Assembly: GCF_001613165.1 (NCBI RefSeq)
Contig: NZ_BDBV01000003.1
Location: forward strand, 62,001-126,000
Direction: 5' to 3'
Length of the DNA stretch: 64,000 bases
Source: Nocardia mexicana NBRC 108244
GTDB lineage: Bacteria; Actinomycetota; Actinomycetes; Mycobacteriales; Mycobacteriaceae
Notes under the pieces: generated by a model
Databases searched by the model: none
Seen by the model: only the letters and a program-made list of their open reading frames with translations
Told to the model about the DNA's origin: nothing
Translations under genes and position numbers: made by a program
In this document: piece by piece, positions 55,538-63,783 of the stretch
Layout of the letters: every line of letters begins with the position of its first letter
How positions within the stretch are numbered: the stretch's first letter is position 1

Positions 55538-55714
55538 ATGGGCAAGGTCAAGGCCAAGGAGGTTTCCCGCCTCAAGCCGAAGAAGAAGTGCTGTCGCAAG
55601 AAGACGCGCTGCGTGAAATGCCCTGTCGTGATCATGCGGATGAAGAAGGCCGAGTCCGCGGGGGTATGCGGAAAAGACCTCAAGAAGTACCTCAAGCAGG
55701 CACGCGCGGCCTGA
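55538..55714 (+). CDS. Small basic Cys-rich protein, probably metal-binding
   Basis: The 58-residue protein begins MGKVKAKEVSRLKPKKKCCR and has five Cys: CC, then RCVKCP, and GVCGK. About a third of its residues are Lys or Arg. The composition resembles small RNA-binding or ribosome-associated zinc proteins. ATG 55538 is the leaderless start; an ATG 12 bases upstream lies within the promoter. Similar short proteins occur in other actinobacteria (from memory), but no function is assigned. phhB follows 20 bases later. Confidence 0.75.
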   Translation: MGKVKAKEVSRLKPKKKCCRKKTRCVKCPVVIMRMKKAESAGVCGKDLKKYLKQARAA

Positions 55715-55734
55715 GTCGAGAGTAGAACCGGGGT

Positions 55735-56028
55735 ATGAGCACCCCACTGCTGACCGACGACGAAATCGCTACCGCACTCGGCGAGCTGCCGGACTGGACT
55801 CGTACCGGCAACAGTATCGCCCGCACCATCGAGGCGCCCTCCTTCCTGGCCGGAATCGAGCTGGTACGCCGGGTCGCGGGTGCCGCCGAGGCCGCCAATC
55901 ACCACCCCGACATCGATATCCGCTGGCGCCGAGTCACTTTCACGCTGTCCACCCACTCCGAGGGCGGGCTGACCCGGCTGGATGCGGCGCTCGCCCAGGA
56001 GATCGATCGACTGGCTCAGGAGAGCTGA
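55735..56028 (+). CDS. phhB: Pterin-4a-carbinolamine dehydratase
   Basis: The 97-residue protein has the dehydratase/DCoH fold with the active-site motif EAANHHPDIDIRW (about residues 54-66). It recycles oxidised tetrahydrobiopterin or molybdopterin-like pterins. ATG 55735 is 20 bases after the small Cys-rich gene. Its last 89 bases overlap the 3' end of convergent pimE. A homologue (Rv1159A) is beside pimE in M. tuberculosis. Confidence 0.92.
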   Translation: MSTPLLTDDEIATALGELPDWTRTGNSIARTIEAPSFLAGIELVRRVAGAAEAANHHPDIDIRWRRVTFTLSTHSEGGLTRLDAALAQEIDRLAQES

Positions 56029-57328
56029 GCGGTCGCTCCCGACCGAAGCGAATCACCCAGAGGTAGAAGGCAATCACGCCGATCAGGTCGACCGCGCCCA
56101 GCCAGGACAGGATGCCCGGCCGGGAGATCGTCCAGATCGTGGGCTGGAAGAACGACAGCACCCAGGGCAGCCCGATCAACGCGGTCGCCAGCCAGTAGCC
56201 GGCCAGGATCCGGGCGCCCGCCACCGCCCGCATCGGCCCGTACAGCAGCCACAGCACGACCGGTAGCAGCCACACCCAGTGGTGCGACCACGAGATCGGC
56301 GACGCCAGCAGCCCGAACAGCTGCACCACCAGCAGCGCTCCCAGCCGATCCCCCGCGCCGAGGGCACGCCAGGCGAAGAAGGCCAGCACCGCGACGACCA
56401 CGACCCCGCCGAGCCACCACGGCCCGAACGGGATTCGATGTCCGCCGACGTGCCATGGCGCACCTGCGTCATAGCCCAGGATTCGGGTCAGCGCTCCCCG
56501 CAGCGATTGATTCCAGACCGAGCCCACCGGTCCGATGCGGTTGGCATCACCGATCAGCGGGCCGAAGTACGTGCGGGTCTCGGCCGGGGAGATGGCGAAA
56601 CTCACCCCGACCGTCGCCGCGAAGACCACCGCGGCCCAGACCGCGCTGGCCCACCGGCGCTGGGTCAGGAAGTACAGCCCGGTGACCGCCGGTGTCAGCT
56701 TCACCCCGGCCGCCACGCCGACCAGCAGGCCCGACAGCCACCACGCCGTGTAATAGGCGGCGGCCATCCCGGCCAGCACCAGGAAGACGTTGACCTGCCC
56801 GTAGTCCATGGTCGTGCGGGTCGGCTCCAGCCACAGTCCGACCGCGGTCCAGCCGATCGCGGCCGTGCGCCAACGACTCTCGCGTGCGGCGTCGCCGAGC
56901 AGCAGCGCGAAGCTGATCCGCACCACCGCGTACAGCGCCGCCGCGATCAGCAGCAGCCAGGCCACCGCGACCAGGGTGAACGGCAGGAAATGCAGCGGAT
57001 AGAACACCACGGCCGCGAACGGCGGATAGGTGAAGGGCAGCGGGAAGTCCGGGGTCTTCTCCGCGTAGGTGTAGTCGAAGAGGTGGCCGCTGCCCAGGCT
57101 GGCGGCGCCGTCGACGTAGACGTGCAGGTCGACCAGGTTCATCCCGTTGGGCGAGAACAGCATCCACGCCAGCCGTGCGAGTATCGATAAGCCCAGCGCG
57201 GTCAGGGCGACGCGGCGTCCACCTCCGGTCCCGTCGCTACCGCCGGAGGCCAATCGGAGCAGTCGGTTCACGGCGTGCAAACTTTCCGGTCGGTGACGGG
57301 CCGGGACAAGATTACCGGCGGCGGTCAC
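55940..57328 (-). CDS. pimE: Polyprenol-phosphate-mannose alpha-1,2-mannosyltransferase PimE
   Basis: The 462-residue GT87 membrane enzyme adds the fifth mannose to phosphatidylinositol mannosides on the outer face of the plasma membrane. It has about ten membrane helices, and MNLVDLHVYVDGAASLGSGH carries an Asp equivalent to the one reported essential in mycobacterial PimE. GTG 57328 is used; GTG 57271 is an alternative. It overlaps phhB by 89 bases tail-to-tail, so the C-terminal 29 residues (Pro/Arg-rich) are probably a non-critical extension. Confidence 0.88.
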   Translation of the reverse strand: MTAAGNLVPARHRPESLHAVNRLLRLASGGSDGTGGGRRVALTALGLSILARLAWMLFSPNGMNLVDLHVYVDGAASLGSGHLFDYTYAEKTPDFPLPFTYPPFAAVVFYPLHFLPFTLVAVAWLLLIAAALYAVVRISFALLLGDAARESRWRTAAIGWTAVGLWLEPTRTTMDYGQVNVFLVLAGMAAAYYTAWWLSGLLVGVAAGVKLTPAVTGLYFLTQRRWASAVWAAVVFAATVGVSFAISPAETRTYFGPLIGDANRIGPVGSVWNQSLRGALTRILGYDAGAPWHVGGHRIPFGPWWLGGVVVVAVLAFFAWRALGAGDRLGALLVVQLFGLLASPISWSHHWVWLLPVVLWLLYGPMRAVAGARILAGYWLATALIGLPWVLSFFQPTIWTISRPGILSWLGAVDLIGVIAFYLWVIRFGRERPLSSPEPVDRSPGRAPHPAGSARPRSGWTA

Positions 57329-57543
57329 GGGGCCGAGAACGGCCTATCTTGTAACATTTGCATCACTGATCACTCCAGTAACACCGGAATGGGGTTATGG
57401 TCCGGGAACGGCAAATAACCGACGAATAGCTGTTGGCAAGATCGCGGTACGGCTGTACAACACGGCTGCTCTATCCCTAAAGTGACGCAAGCGATGCGGC
57501 CGCATCGCCGGATGAGGTACCCGAGGTAAGGACGGCTACACCA
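57329..57543. other. Divergent promoter region of pimE and the secreted protein
   Basis: The 215 bases between the two starts hold no gene. The GC content drops around 57340-57440, which contains TTGTAACATTTGC and GGTTATGG. No clear -10/-35 pair was assigned. Confidence 0.3.
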
Positions 57544-58380
57544 GTGCTTCGCACCAGAGGATCGCGGTTCGCAGTGTCCGCACTGGCCCTCGCGGCCGGC
57601 GCCAGCGTCGCCGCGTCTACGGCGGTCGCCGCTCCGGCGCCGAAGCCGCAGGCCCCGGCCAGCGCCCCACTGATTCCCGAGGGTGTGCCGATCGATGCGA
57701 TCGCCAACCTGGCGCCGGCCATCGTCGGTGCCGCCGCGGGCGCCGCCGATATCGCCTCGCCCGGCCAGCAGACCATTCTGGACCAGGCCAAGCAGATCCT
57801 GAACTCGGCCAACCTGCCGCCCCAGGTGAAGGCGGCGCTGCAGGCCATCATCAAATTCCTCGACGGCAGCGGTGGCGGCGGCCCGGAGCTCCCGGAGAAC
57901 GGGCCCAATATCGCGCAGTTCCTCTACCCGACCATCGGCAAGGGCTGCATCGGACCGGGCACCGATTCGGTCGGCACCGCGCTGGCCGTTCCCGGCCCGG
58001 CCGAACTGCCGCCGCCCGGCCCGCAGGGCGGCCAGGCCGGATTCGTGTTCACGGCGCTGGGCACCAAAGGCCTGACGCCGCAGCAGAATCCGCCGATGAC
58101 CGTGCAGTGGCTGAACCTGGACACCCGGCAGAGCGCCATCCAGCCGCTGACCGACGAGGCGCATATCAACCCCGACGGCCCGGCCACCCTGTCGGCCATC
58201 GCCAACACCGGCCCCGGCCGCGTGATCGCCGTGGTCTCCGGCTCGCTGACCACGCAGTCCGACGCCGAGAAGCCGCCGATCACCTGCTCGTTCCTGCCGA
58301 CGCTCGGCTTCTTCAACGTCGCACCGGCGGCCCCTGCGGCGCTGGCACAGACGCAACCGCAGGCGCAGTCGCAGCGTTAA
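57544..58380 (+). CDS. Secreted Ala/Pro-rich protein (Rv1157c/Rv1158c-like)
   Basis: The 278-residue exported protein has a Sec signal peptide (about residues 1-30, AVSALALAAGASVAASTAVAAP), a Pro/Ala linker and a domain with two Cys (GKGCIGPGTDS, PITCSFLPTL) that could form a disulfide. Proteins of this composition lie near pimE in M. tuberculosis (Rv1157c-Rv1158c). The N-terminal and C-terminal tails are Gln/Pro/Ala-rich. Function is unknown. Confidence 0.78.
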   Translation: MLRTRGSRFAVSALALAAGASVAASTAVAAPAPKPQAPASAPLIPEGVPIDAIANLAPAIVGAAAGAADIASPGQQTILDQAKQILNSANLPPQVKAALQAIIKFLDGSGGGGPELPENGPNIAQFLYPTIGKGCIGPGTDSVGTALAVPGPAELPPPGPQGGQAGFVFTALGTKGLTPQQNPPMTVQWLNLDTRQSAIQPLTDEAHINPDGPATLSAIANTGPGRVIAVVSGSLTTQSDAEKPPITCSFLPTLGFFNVAPAAPAALAQTQPQAQSQR

Positions 58381-58395
58381 CCCCTAGAGGCACAG

Positions 58396-58433
58396 GCCCG
58401 GAGTTGTCACAGAGACGACACTCCGGGCTTTTT
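58396..58433 (+). terminator. Intrinsic terminator of the secreted-protein gene
   Basis: GCCCGGAGT (58396-58404) pairs with ACTCCGGGC (58420-58428), followed by TTTTT at 58429-58433. It is 16 bases past the stop codon and is the best classical terminator in the window. Confidence 0.85.
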
Positions 58434-58482
58434 GCTGCCATTAGCCCGGCAACCGGCTGTGACCTGTGGTAAACCGACAACT

Positions 58483-58884
58483 ATGGCGACTGTCGATCAG
58501 CTCGTACGGTCCGCAGATTCCACCGCACCGGCGGCGCGCAAGCCCGGTGGCCGCTCCCGCCGGTCCGTCATGTCGCGCCGCTCCTACAAATCGGTGCTGT
58601 CCTCGCGCTCGCACCGATCGATCCTGTCCTTCCGCTCCGAGGGCTCGATCCTGTCCATCGGCTCGGCCTATTCGATCCTGTCCGTCGGCAGCGTGGGCTC
58701 GGTGCTGTCGGTCGGCTCCGTCGGCTCGTTCTTCAGCCTGGGCTCGGCGTTCTCCGGGCTGTCGCGCTGGTCGCTGTTCTCCTGGATGGGCGTGCGCGAG
58801 GCGCCGGAGGCCCGGCCACTGCTCTCGGTGGTCCCCGATGAGCCGGACCTCTGCGCCGACCCGACCTGCCACTGCCAGACCTGA
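58483..58884 (+). CDS. Ser-x-x repeat protein with Cys-containing tail
   Basis: The 133-residue protein has serine at every third position from residue 25 to residue 100, 26 times without a break. A secondary 9-residue period is visible (RSHRSILSF, RSEGSILSI, GSAYSILSV, GSVGSVLSV, GSVGSFFSL). Early repeats are Arg/Lys-rich and later ones Gly/Val/Leu-rich. The tail has Cys-x5-Cys-x-Cys in LCADPTCHCQT. There is no signal peptide. A three-residue period suggests a solenoid with a serine-lined face or a polyproline-II-like rod. No family is assigned. It is convergent with the DUF1906 gene eight bases away. Confidence 0.72.
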   Translation: MATVDQLVRSADSTAPAARKPGGRSRRSVMSRRSYKSVLSSRSHRSILSFRSEGSILSIGSAYSILSVGSVGSVLSVGSVGSFFSLGSAFSGLSRWSLFSWMGVREAPEARPLLSVVPDEPDLCADPTCHCQT

Positions 58885-58891
58885 GGCGCGG

Positions 58892-59614
58892 CTACCACCA
58901 CTGTCCGTACTGCGGGGTGAGGATGTCGTTGACGTCCACACCCACTCCCCCGACCGAGCGCTTATCGATCTCGAACTGGTGCAGGTTCGCCGAGGGATGC
59001 ACGTAGCCCTTCTGGGTGCCCCAGTTGTGCTGCCAGAACCAGGATCCCAGCCCGGCGGCCTTCGCCCAGGTGATGGTCGGTGCGTTGGCGTAGACGCCGA
59101 CGTTCTCGGCGCCGAGCACCGACTGCCAGCCCATCAGGTACGGGGCGATCATCGTGGCGAAGTCGGCCTCGGTGGGCTTGTCGTCGATGGAGGCGTAGAT
59201 CGGCACGCCGTCGGGCCCGCCCGCCTCGCGGTGCAGTTCCAGGCCGCGTTCGGCGTGCTTCTTGCCCGCCTCCAGCCCGCCGCGCCAATCCGCGGTGTCG
59301 GCCTTGCCGTACTGGTAGCAGGACACGACCGACAGCCCGGCCTCCCGCAGCGCGTCGACCTCGATGGCGCGCAACGGCTTTCCCTCCATCCACTCCGCGC
59401 CCGGGCGGCGATCGGAGACGTACCGGATCACGCCGATATGCCCGGCGGCACGAATCTCCTCGGCCGCGGGCACCGCACCCGCATAGTCGAGCAGGGTGCC
59501 CAGTCCGGCTCCGGTGGCCGCGGAATTCGGGGCGAGGGCCGAGAGCCCGGCGGTGGCGGCTGCACCGGCGGCAACGCCGAACAGGGTGCGCCGAGACATG
59601 GGTGTAGAACGCAT
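58892..59614 (-). CDS. DUF1906 glycoside-hydrolase-like protein, Tat-exported (Rv2525c-like)
   Basis: The 240-residue protein has a twin-Arg signal (SRRTLFGVAAGAAATAGLSA, about residues 7-26) and the DUF1906 barrel with DYAGAVP, IRYVSD, and GVPIYASIDDKPTEADFATM. It is related to M. tuberculosis Rv2525c, a Tat substrate linked to cell-wall properties. AAGGAG eight bases before ATG 59614 fixes the start. The Asp pair in SIDD is the likely catalytic site by comparison with glycoside-hydrolase-25-like enzymes. Confidence 0.88.
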   Translation of the reverse strand: MRSTPMSRRTLFGVAAGAAATAGLSALAPNSAATGAGLGTLLDYAGAVPAAEEIRAAGHIGVIRYVSDRRPGAEWMEGKPLRAIEVDALREAGLSVVSCYQYGKADTADWRGGLEAGKKHAERGLELHREAGGPDGVPIYASIDDKPTEADFATMIAPYLMGWQSVLGAENVGVYANAPTITWAKAAGLGSWFWQHNWGTQKGYVHPSANLHQFEIDKRSVGGVGVDVNDILTPQYGQWW

Positions 59615-59798
59615 CGAAGTACTCCTTCGCGCAGTGCCTGACCTGGACCGGCCACCCTGCAGGGCCGGTTGGAACTGGCCCGGCGCACCTTCCCCAAGCT
59701 TGTGCGCGCCGGGAGCCTCGAACGTGAACTCATTTCACCACATGCACACAAGAACCGCCAGGCTCATTAGACACATCAATCACATGTGCCACATGGGA

Positions 59799-60926
59799 TC
59801 AGGCAGCGCCGTCGATGCGCGTGCCTACGTCGATGGTGCGGAAGGAGGGGTCGGCCAGTTCACCGCGGATGACGGCCGCGACCTGGTGGGCGATCTGGTG
59901 GCGGATATTGCCGAGTTTGCCGAGGGCGCGGGCCCGCCAGCCCTCGGCGTGCAGGTCGACGGAGATGGTGTGCGGGTCGGGCGCGGAGGCGTCGATGACG
60001 ATCAGTAGCGGATCGGCGGCGCGGGCGATCAGGACCAGCGGGATCTCCACCTCGGCGCGATAGTGGTTGGACTTGAGGACGTCGACCGTGATGTCCAGGG
60101 CCACCGGGATGGTCAGGTCGAACGACACCGGATCCTCGCCCACCCGGTCCGACAGCCGCGGCATCCGGACAGTGCCCTTCACCTCGACCGTCGCGGCCTC
60201 GCGCGGGCCGGTGCGCAGCGGGCCGACCTCGATGGGCCGCCCGGCCAGGCCCTCGACCACCTCGCGGACCCGCTCGGCGGTCACGATGAGCGGGAAGAAG
60301 CGCTGCCCGAATTCGTCGTAGCCGATCCAGTCGAAGCTCTCCTGCGCCAGATGCGGCGATCGGGTCCGGTTCAGGATCGCCTCGACGTCGAACACCCGCC
60401 CGCTGCGCGCGGCCGGATCGGCGAGCATGCCGTTGAGGCGGTTGGCCACCTCACGCTGCACCAGGACGGCGATCGGATCCAGCAGCAGCTCGAATGCGGC
60501 GCCGATGGCCTGCGCGCGCACCACGAAGCTGACGTCGCGGGCGGTGACCGGCGGGATATCGATGATGATCAGCAGCGGATCCGCGGTGCGCGCGTGCAGC
60601 GTGAGATCGATCTCGACGAGCGCCTCCAGCCGCAGCCGCTGCCCGCCCAGGGTGATGGTGACGTGCAGCGACACCGGTAGCCGCACCTCGAAGGTGACAT
60701 GCGGACCGCTGCGCGCGATCACCGGCTTCCCCACGCTGCCCTCTGCGACGAAACCGGCCAGCCCCGCCGGACCGACCGAGAACGGGCCGATGGTCATCCC
60801 CCGCCCCGCCATCCCGGACACCGCGGCCTCGATGCGCGCCGGCGTCACCGCGTAGGTGACGAACCTCTCACCGAAATCCGCGTAGTCGATCCAGGTGGGA
60901 TGGTCGTGGCCGTTGAACTGTCGCAT
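59799..60926 (-). CDS. Hypothetical protein with two tandem homologous domains
   Basis: The 375-residue protein consists of two units of about 180 residues. Unit 1 has DYADFGERFVTYAVTPARIE and RTADPLLIIIDIPPV; unit 2 has GYDEFGQRFFPLIVTAERVR and RAADPLLIVIDASAP at matching positions. Each unit is rich in beta-strand with a long amphipathic helix. No signal peptide or membrane helix is seen. The layout resembles lipid-binding tubular folds, but that is inference. No known family was recognised. GGGAG precedes ATG 60926. Confidence 0.72.
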   Translation of the reverse strand: MRQFNGHDHPTWIDYADFGERFVTYAVTPARIEAAVSGMAGRGMTIGPFSVGPAGLAGFVAEGSVGKPVIARSGPHVTFEVRLPVSLHVTITLGGQRLRLEALVEIDLTLHARTADPLLIIIDIPPVTARDVSFVVRAQAIGAAFELLLDPIAVLVQREVANRLNGMLADPAARSGRVFDVEAILNRTRSPHLAQESFDWIGYDEFGQRFFPLIVTAERVREVVEGLAGRPIEVGPLRTGPREAATVEVKGTVRMPRLSDRVGEDPVSFDLTIPVALDITVDVLKSNHYRAEVEIPLVLIARAADPLLIVIDASAPDPHTISVDLHAEGWRARALGKLGNIRHQIAHQVAAVIRGELADPSFRTIDVGTRIDGAA

Positions 60927-61174
60927 GAGCTCCCGGAACCTCGCTGTGTCGGACGGCGTACGCGCCCATCATGACCCACCCCGAGCGCGGCACGAGGCGC
61001 CGGAGACCTGCCCGCGCCGTACGAGATGCAGTCCCTGTCCTGCCGATGAGGGGGCAGCAGGACAGGGCCCGCGACGGCGGCGCTGCCGGGCACCGCCGGG
61101 TTCATCGTAGGGACGAGGTGCACGTCGGGCACCTCCCCCACCAGCCAGATATATCCCCCGCAGGTGGATACGTT
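60927..61174. other. Intergenic region between the duplicated-domain gene and the CHAP gene
   Basis: No gene is seen in these 248 bases. It includes TATATCCCC at about 61149 and a GC-rich stretch with a Gly/Arg-like codon bias. Both flanking genes read leftwards, so it holds the promoter of the gene at 59799. Confidence 0.4.
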
Positions 61175-61792
61175 TCACAAACGACCGAACCCGACCATAC
61201 CCGGAATCTCGGCCCGGATGTAATGGTGAATTCCGATAACTCCCCGCTCGTTTCCGCCGATCGTGGTCAGCGTGGCCGAATCGGCCGCCAGCACGATATT
61301 GGTGTGCTGGCCGAACGGGCTGGTCGCGTCGTAGAGCACCACATCCCCCGCTCGCGGCAGGTAGCCGGAGTCGGCGGCGGCGAACCGGCCCTCTCCTTCG
61401 AAGTATTCCTGCAGCGTATAGACTCCCGGGATGCGCCAGGACCCGGAATTGGGGTTGGCCAGCGGGCGCCCGGCCGCGCGCATCACCCAGCTCACGAAGT
61501 CCGCGCACCAGGGCTCCTCGACGCCCTCGGCGTACTCGAGGCCGTCGCCGGGGTTGTCGTATTCGCCGCGTACCACCTCGACGATGCGGGCCTGATCGGC
61601 GTCGAGGCCGGTCGGATCGATGTCGGGGAAGGCGGTCAATCGCTCGCCCGCGATCGCCGCGGGGGCCGAATTGTGCTGCCACCATTGCATTCCCGCAACC
61701 ACGGCGACGGCGAGCACGAGCGCGAGGCCCGCCGCGGCCCACCATGCCTTCGCGCGTGCCCTGCCCGGCGTTGCCGTCCCACCCCGAGTCAT
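61175..61792 (-). CDS. CHAP-domain peptidase, membrane-anchored
   Basis: The 205-residue protein has one N-terminal membrane segment (about residues 16-37) and an extracytoplasmic CHAP/NlpC-type domain: WCADFVSWVMRAAGRPL carries the catalytic Cys and PFGQHTNIVLAAD the His. These enzymes cut peptidoglycan peptides or act as amidases. GGAGG ends five bases before ATG 61792, which is preferred over an upstream ATG at 61879. Substrate and direct target are unknown. Confidence 0.85.
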   Translation of the reverse strand: MTRGGTATPGRARAKAWWAAAGLALVLAVAVVAGMQWWQHNSAPAAIAGERLTAFPDIDPTGLDADQARIVEVVRGEYDNPGDGLEYAEGVEEPWCADFVSWVMRAAGRPLANPNSGSWRIPGVYTLQEYFEGEGRFAAADSGYLPRAGDVVLYDATSPFGQHTNIVLAADSATLTTIGGNERGVIGIHHYIRAEIPGMVGFGRL

Positions 61793-61940
61793 CGAGTCCT
61801 CCGCCTCACCGTCTGCTCCGTCCCGGCCCGACGATACTGAGACGGTATCGCCATTGCGACAAACCGGCCGAAATGCCATACCTTTTCGCCCCGTGTCGAT
61901 ACACTCTGCCCGGACGTCGAGGATGCGGGAGGGCTAAACC

Positions 61941-62591
61941 CTGGACACGCTGTGGAACTTCGTCGTCGATCACCGAAACCAGCTGCTGACCGACTCGTAT
62001 CTGCATGTCTCGGCGGTCGTACAGTCCGTGCTGCTCGCGACCGTGGTGGCGGTGCTGATCGGCATCGCCGTCCATCGCAGCCCGTGGGGCTCGGCGCTGT
62101 CCACGGCGGCCGCCAGCATCATTCTGACGGTTCCGTCGTTCGCCCTGCTGGGCCTGCTCATTCCGGCGATGGGCCTGGGCGTGATGCCGACCGTCACGGC
62201 CCTGGTGCTGTACGCGCTGCTGCCGATCCTGCGCAACACCATCATCGGCCTGGCCGGGGTCGACCCGGCCGTGGCCGACGCGGCCCGCGGTGTGGGCATG
62301 AACCGGCTGCGCGTGCTGGCCCGGATCGAGATGCCGCTGGCCTGGCCGTCGATCCTGGCGGGCATCCGCGTCAGCACGCAGCTGAGCATGGGCATTCTGG
62401 CCATGGCCGCCTACGCCAAGGGCCCGGGCCTGGGCAACCTGATCTTCTCCGGCCTGGCCCGGCTGGGCAGCCCGACCGCGGTGCCGATGGCGCTGACCGG
62501 CACGGTGCTGATCATCGTGCTGGCGCTCGCGCTCGATGCCGCGCTCGTTCTCATCGGCCGCCTCACCACCCCGAGGGGAATCCGTGACTGA
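61941..62591 (+). CDS. ABC transporter permease, osmoprotectant type (probable CTG start)
   Basis: The 216-residue protein is an OpuCB/ProW-like permease with about five membrane helices and the EAA-type loop RGVGMNRLRVLARIEMPLAW. The first candidate ATG/GTG in frame (GTG 62028) would remove a well-formed N terminus reading DTLWNFVVDHRNQLLTDSYL. The frame opens after a TAA at 61935, and CTG 61941 has GGGAGGG at 61927-61933 with seven bases between. I therefore propose CTG as the start. It overlaps the ATPase gene by eight bases. Confidence 0.82.
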   Translation: MDTLWNFVVDHRNQLLTDSYLHVSAVVQSVLLATVVAVLIGIAVHRSPWGSALSTAAASIILTVPSFALLGLLIPAMGLGVMPTVTALVLYALLPILRNTIIGLAGVDPAVADAARGVGMNRLRVLARIEMPLAWPSILAGIRVSTQLSMGILAMAAYAKGPGLGNLIFSGLARLGSPTAVPMALTGTVLIIVLALALDAALVLIGRLTTPRGIRD

Positions 62592-63783
62592 TACCGCGAC
62601 CGCCGCCTCCGAGCACACCGAGGAGCATCCCCGGGCCGAGATCGTGCTCGATTCGGTCACCAAACGCTATCCGGGACAGCGGGATCCGGCCGTCGAGAAC
62701 GTCTCGCTCACCATTCCCGCCGGGGAGACCGTGGTCTTCGTCGGCCCGTCGGGCTGCGGCAAGACCACCACGATGCGGATGATCAACCGGCTCATCGAGC
62801 CGACGTCGGGCACCATCACGATCGCGGGCCGCGACGTCACCCGCGTCAACCCGGACAGGCTGCGCCGCGAGATCGGCTACTCGATCCAGCAGGCCGGGCT
62901 GTTCCCGCACATGACCGTGGCCCGCAATATCGCCACCGTGCCCGGGCTGCTCGGCTGGGACCGCGCCAAGATCACCGCCCGTATCGACGAGATGCTCGAG
63001 CTGGTCGGCCTCGATCCCGGCACCTTCCGCGACCGGTATCCGCGGCAGCTGTCGGGCGGGCAGCAGCAGCGCGTGGGCGTGGCGCGGGCGCTGGCGGCCG
63101 ACCCCCCGGTGCTGCTGATGGACGAGCCGTTCGGCGCGGTCGACCCGATCACCCGCGGGTTGCTGCAGGACGAACTGCTGCACCTGCAGGCCGAACTCCA
63201 CAAGACGATCGTCTTCGTCACCCACGACTTCAACGAGGCCGTCAAGCTCGGCGATCGAATCGCGGTGCTGGGCAACCAGTCCCGGATCCTGCAGTACGAC
63301 ACCCCCGCGGCGATCCTGGCCGAGCCCGCCGACGAGACGGTCGCCGGATTCGTCGGCGCCGACGCCGGGCTCAAGCAGCTCACCCTGGTCCGAGTCGAGG
63401 ACGTCGAACTCGGCCAGTGCCCGACCGCGCTGGAAACCGACGACGTGGCGCCGCTGCGCACGACGCTCGCCGAGCGGGAGTGGAAGTGGGGCCTGGTCCT
63501 CGACACTCAGCGCCGCCCGCTGCGCTGGGTGTCGGCCGCGCAGCTGGCCTCGACCGCGTCGCTGCGCGACGTCGGATTGCCCGTGACGGGCACCGTCTCG
63601 CGGCGCTCGTCGCTGCAGGAGGCGCTCGAGGCGCTGCTGACCGAGAGCACCGCCAACGCCGTCGTCACCGGTCGCCGCGGCGAGTACGCCGGTCTGATCA
63701 CCATCGATACGCTGGTATCGCACCTGTCCGATATGCGCGCCGAACACACCTCGGCCACAACGGATTCGGGCGAACAAACATGA
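62584..63783 (+). CDS. ABC transporter ATP-binding protein with CBS domains (ProV/OpuCA-like)
   Basis: The 399-residue ATPase has Walker A GPSGCGKTTT (about residues 57-66), signature LSGGQQQRVGVARAL, Walker B VLLMDEPFGAVDP, and a C-terminal pair of CBS-like motifs (about 270-380) that in OpuA-type ATPases sense ionic strength or cyclic di-AMP. GTG 62584 overlaps the permease stop. It energises uptake of glycine betaine, choline or a similar compound; the solute-binding gene is not in the window. Confidence 0.93.
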   Translation: MTDTATAASEHTEEHPRAEIVLDSVTKRYPGQRDPAVENVSLTIPAGETVVFVGPSGCGKTTTMRMINRLIEPTSGTITIAGRDVTRVNPDRLRREIGYSIQQAGLFPHMTVARNIATVPGLLGWDRAKITARIDEMLELVGLDPGTFRDRYPRQLSGGQQQRVGVARALAADPPVLLMDEPFGAVDPITRGLLQDELLHLQAELHKTIVFVTHDFNEAVKLGDRIAVLGNQSRILQYDTPAAILAEPADETVAGFVGADAGLKQLTLVRVEDVELGQCPTALETDDVAPLRTTLAEREWKWGLVLDTQRRPLRWVSAAQLASTASLRDVGLPVTGTVSRRSSLQEALEALLTESTANAVVTGRRGEYAGLITIDTLVSHLSDMRAEHTSATTDSGEQT

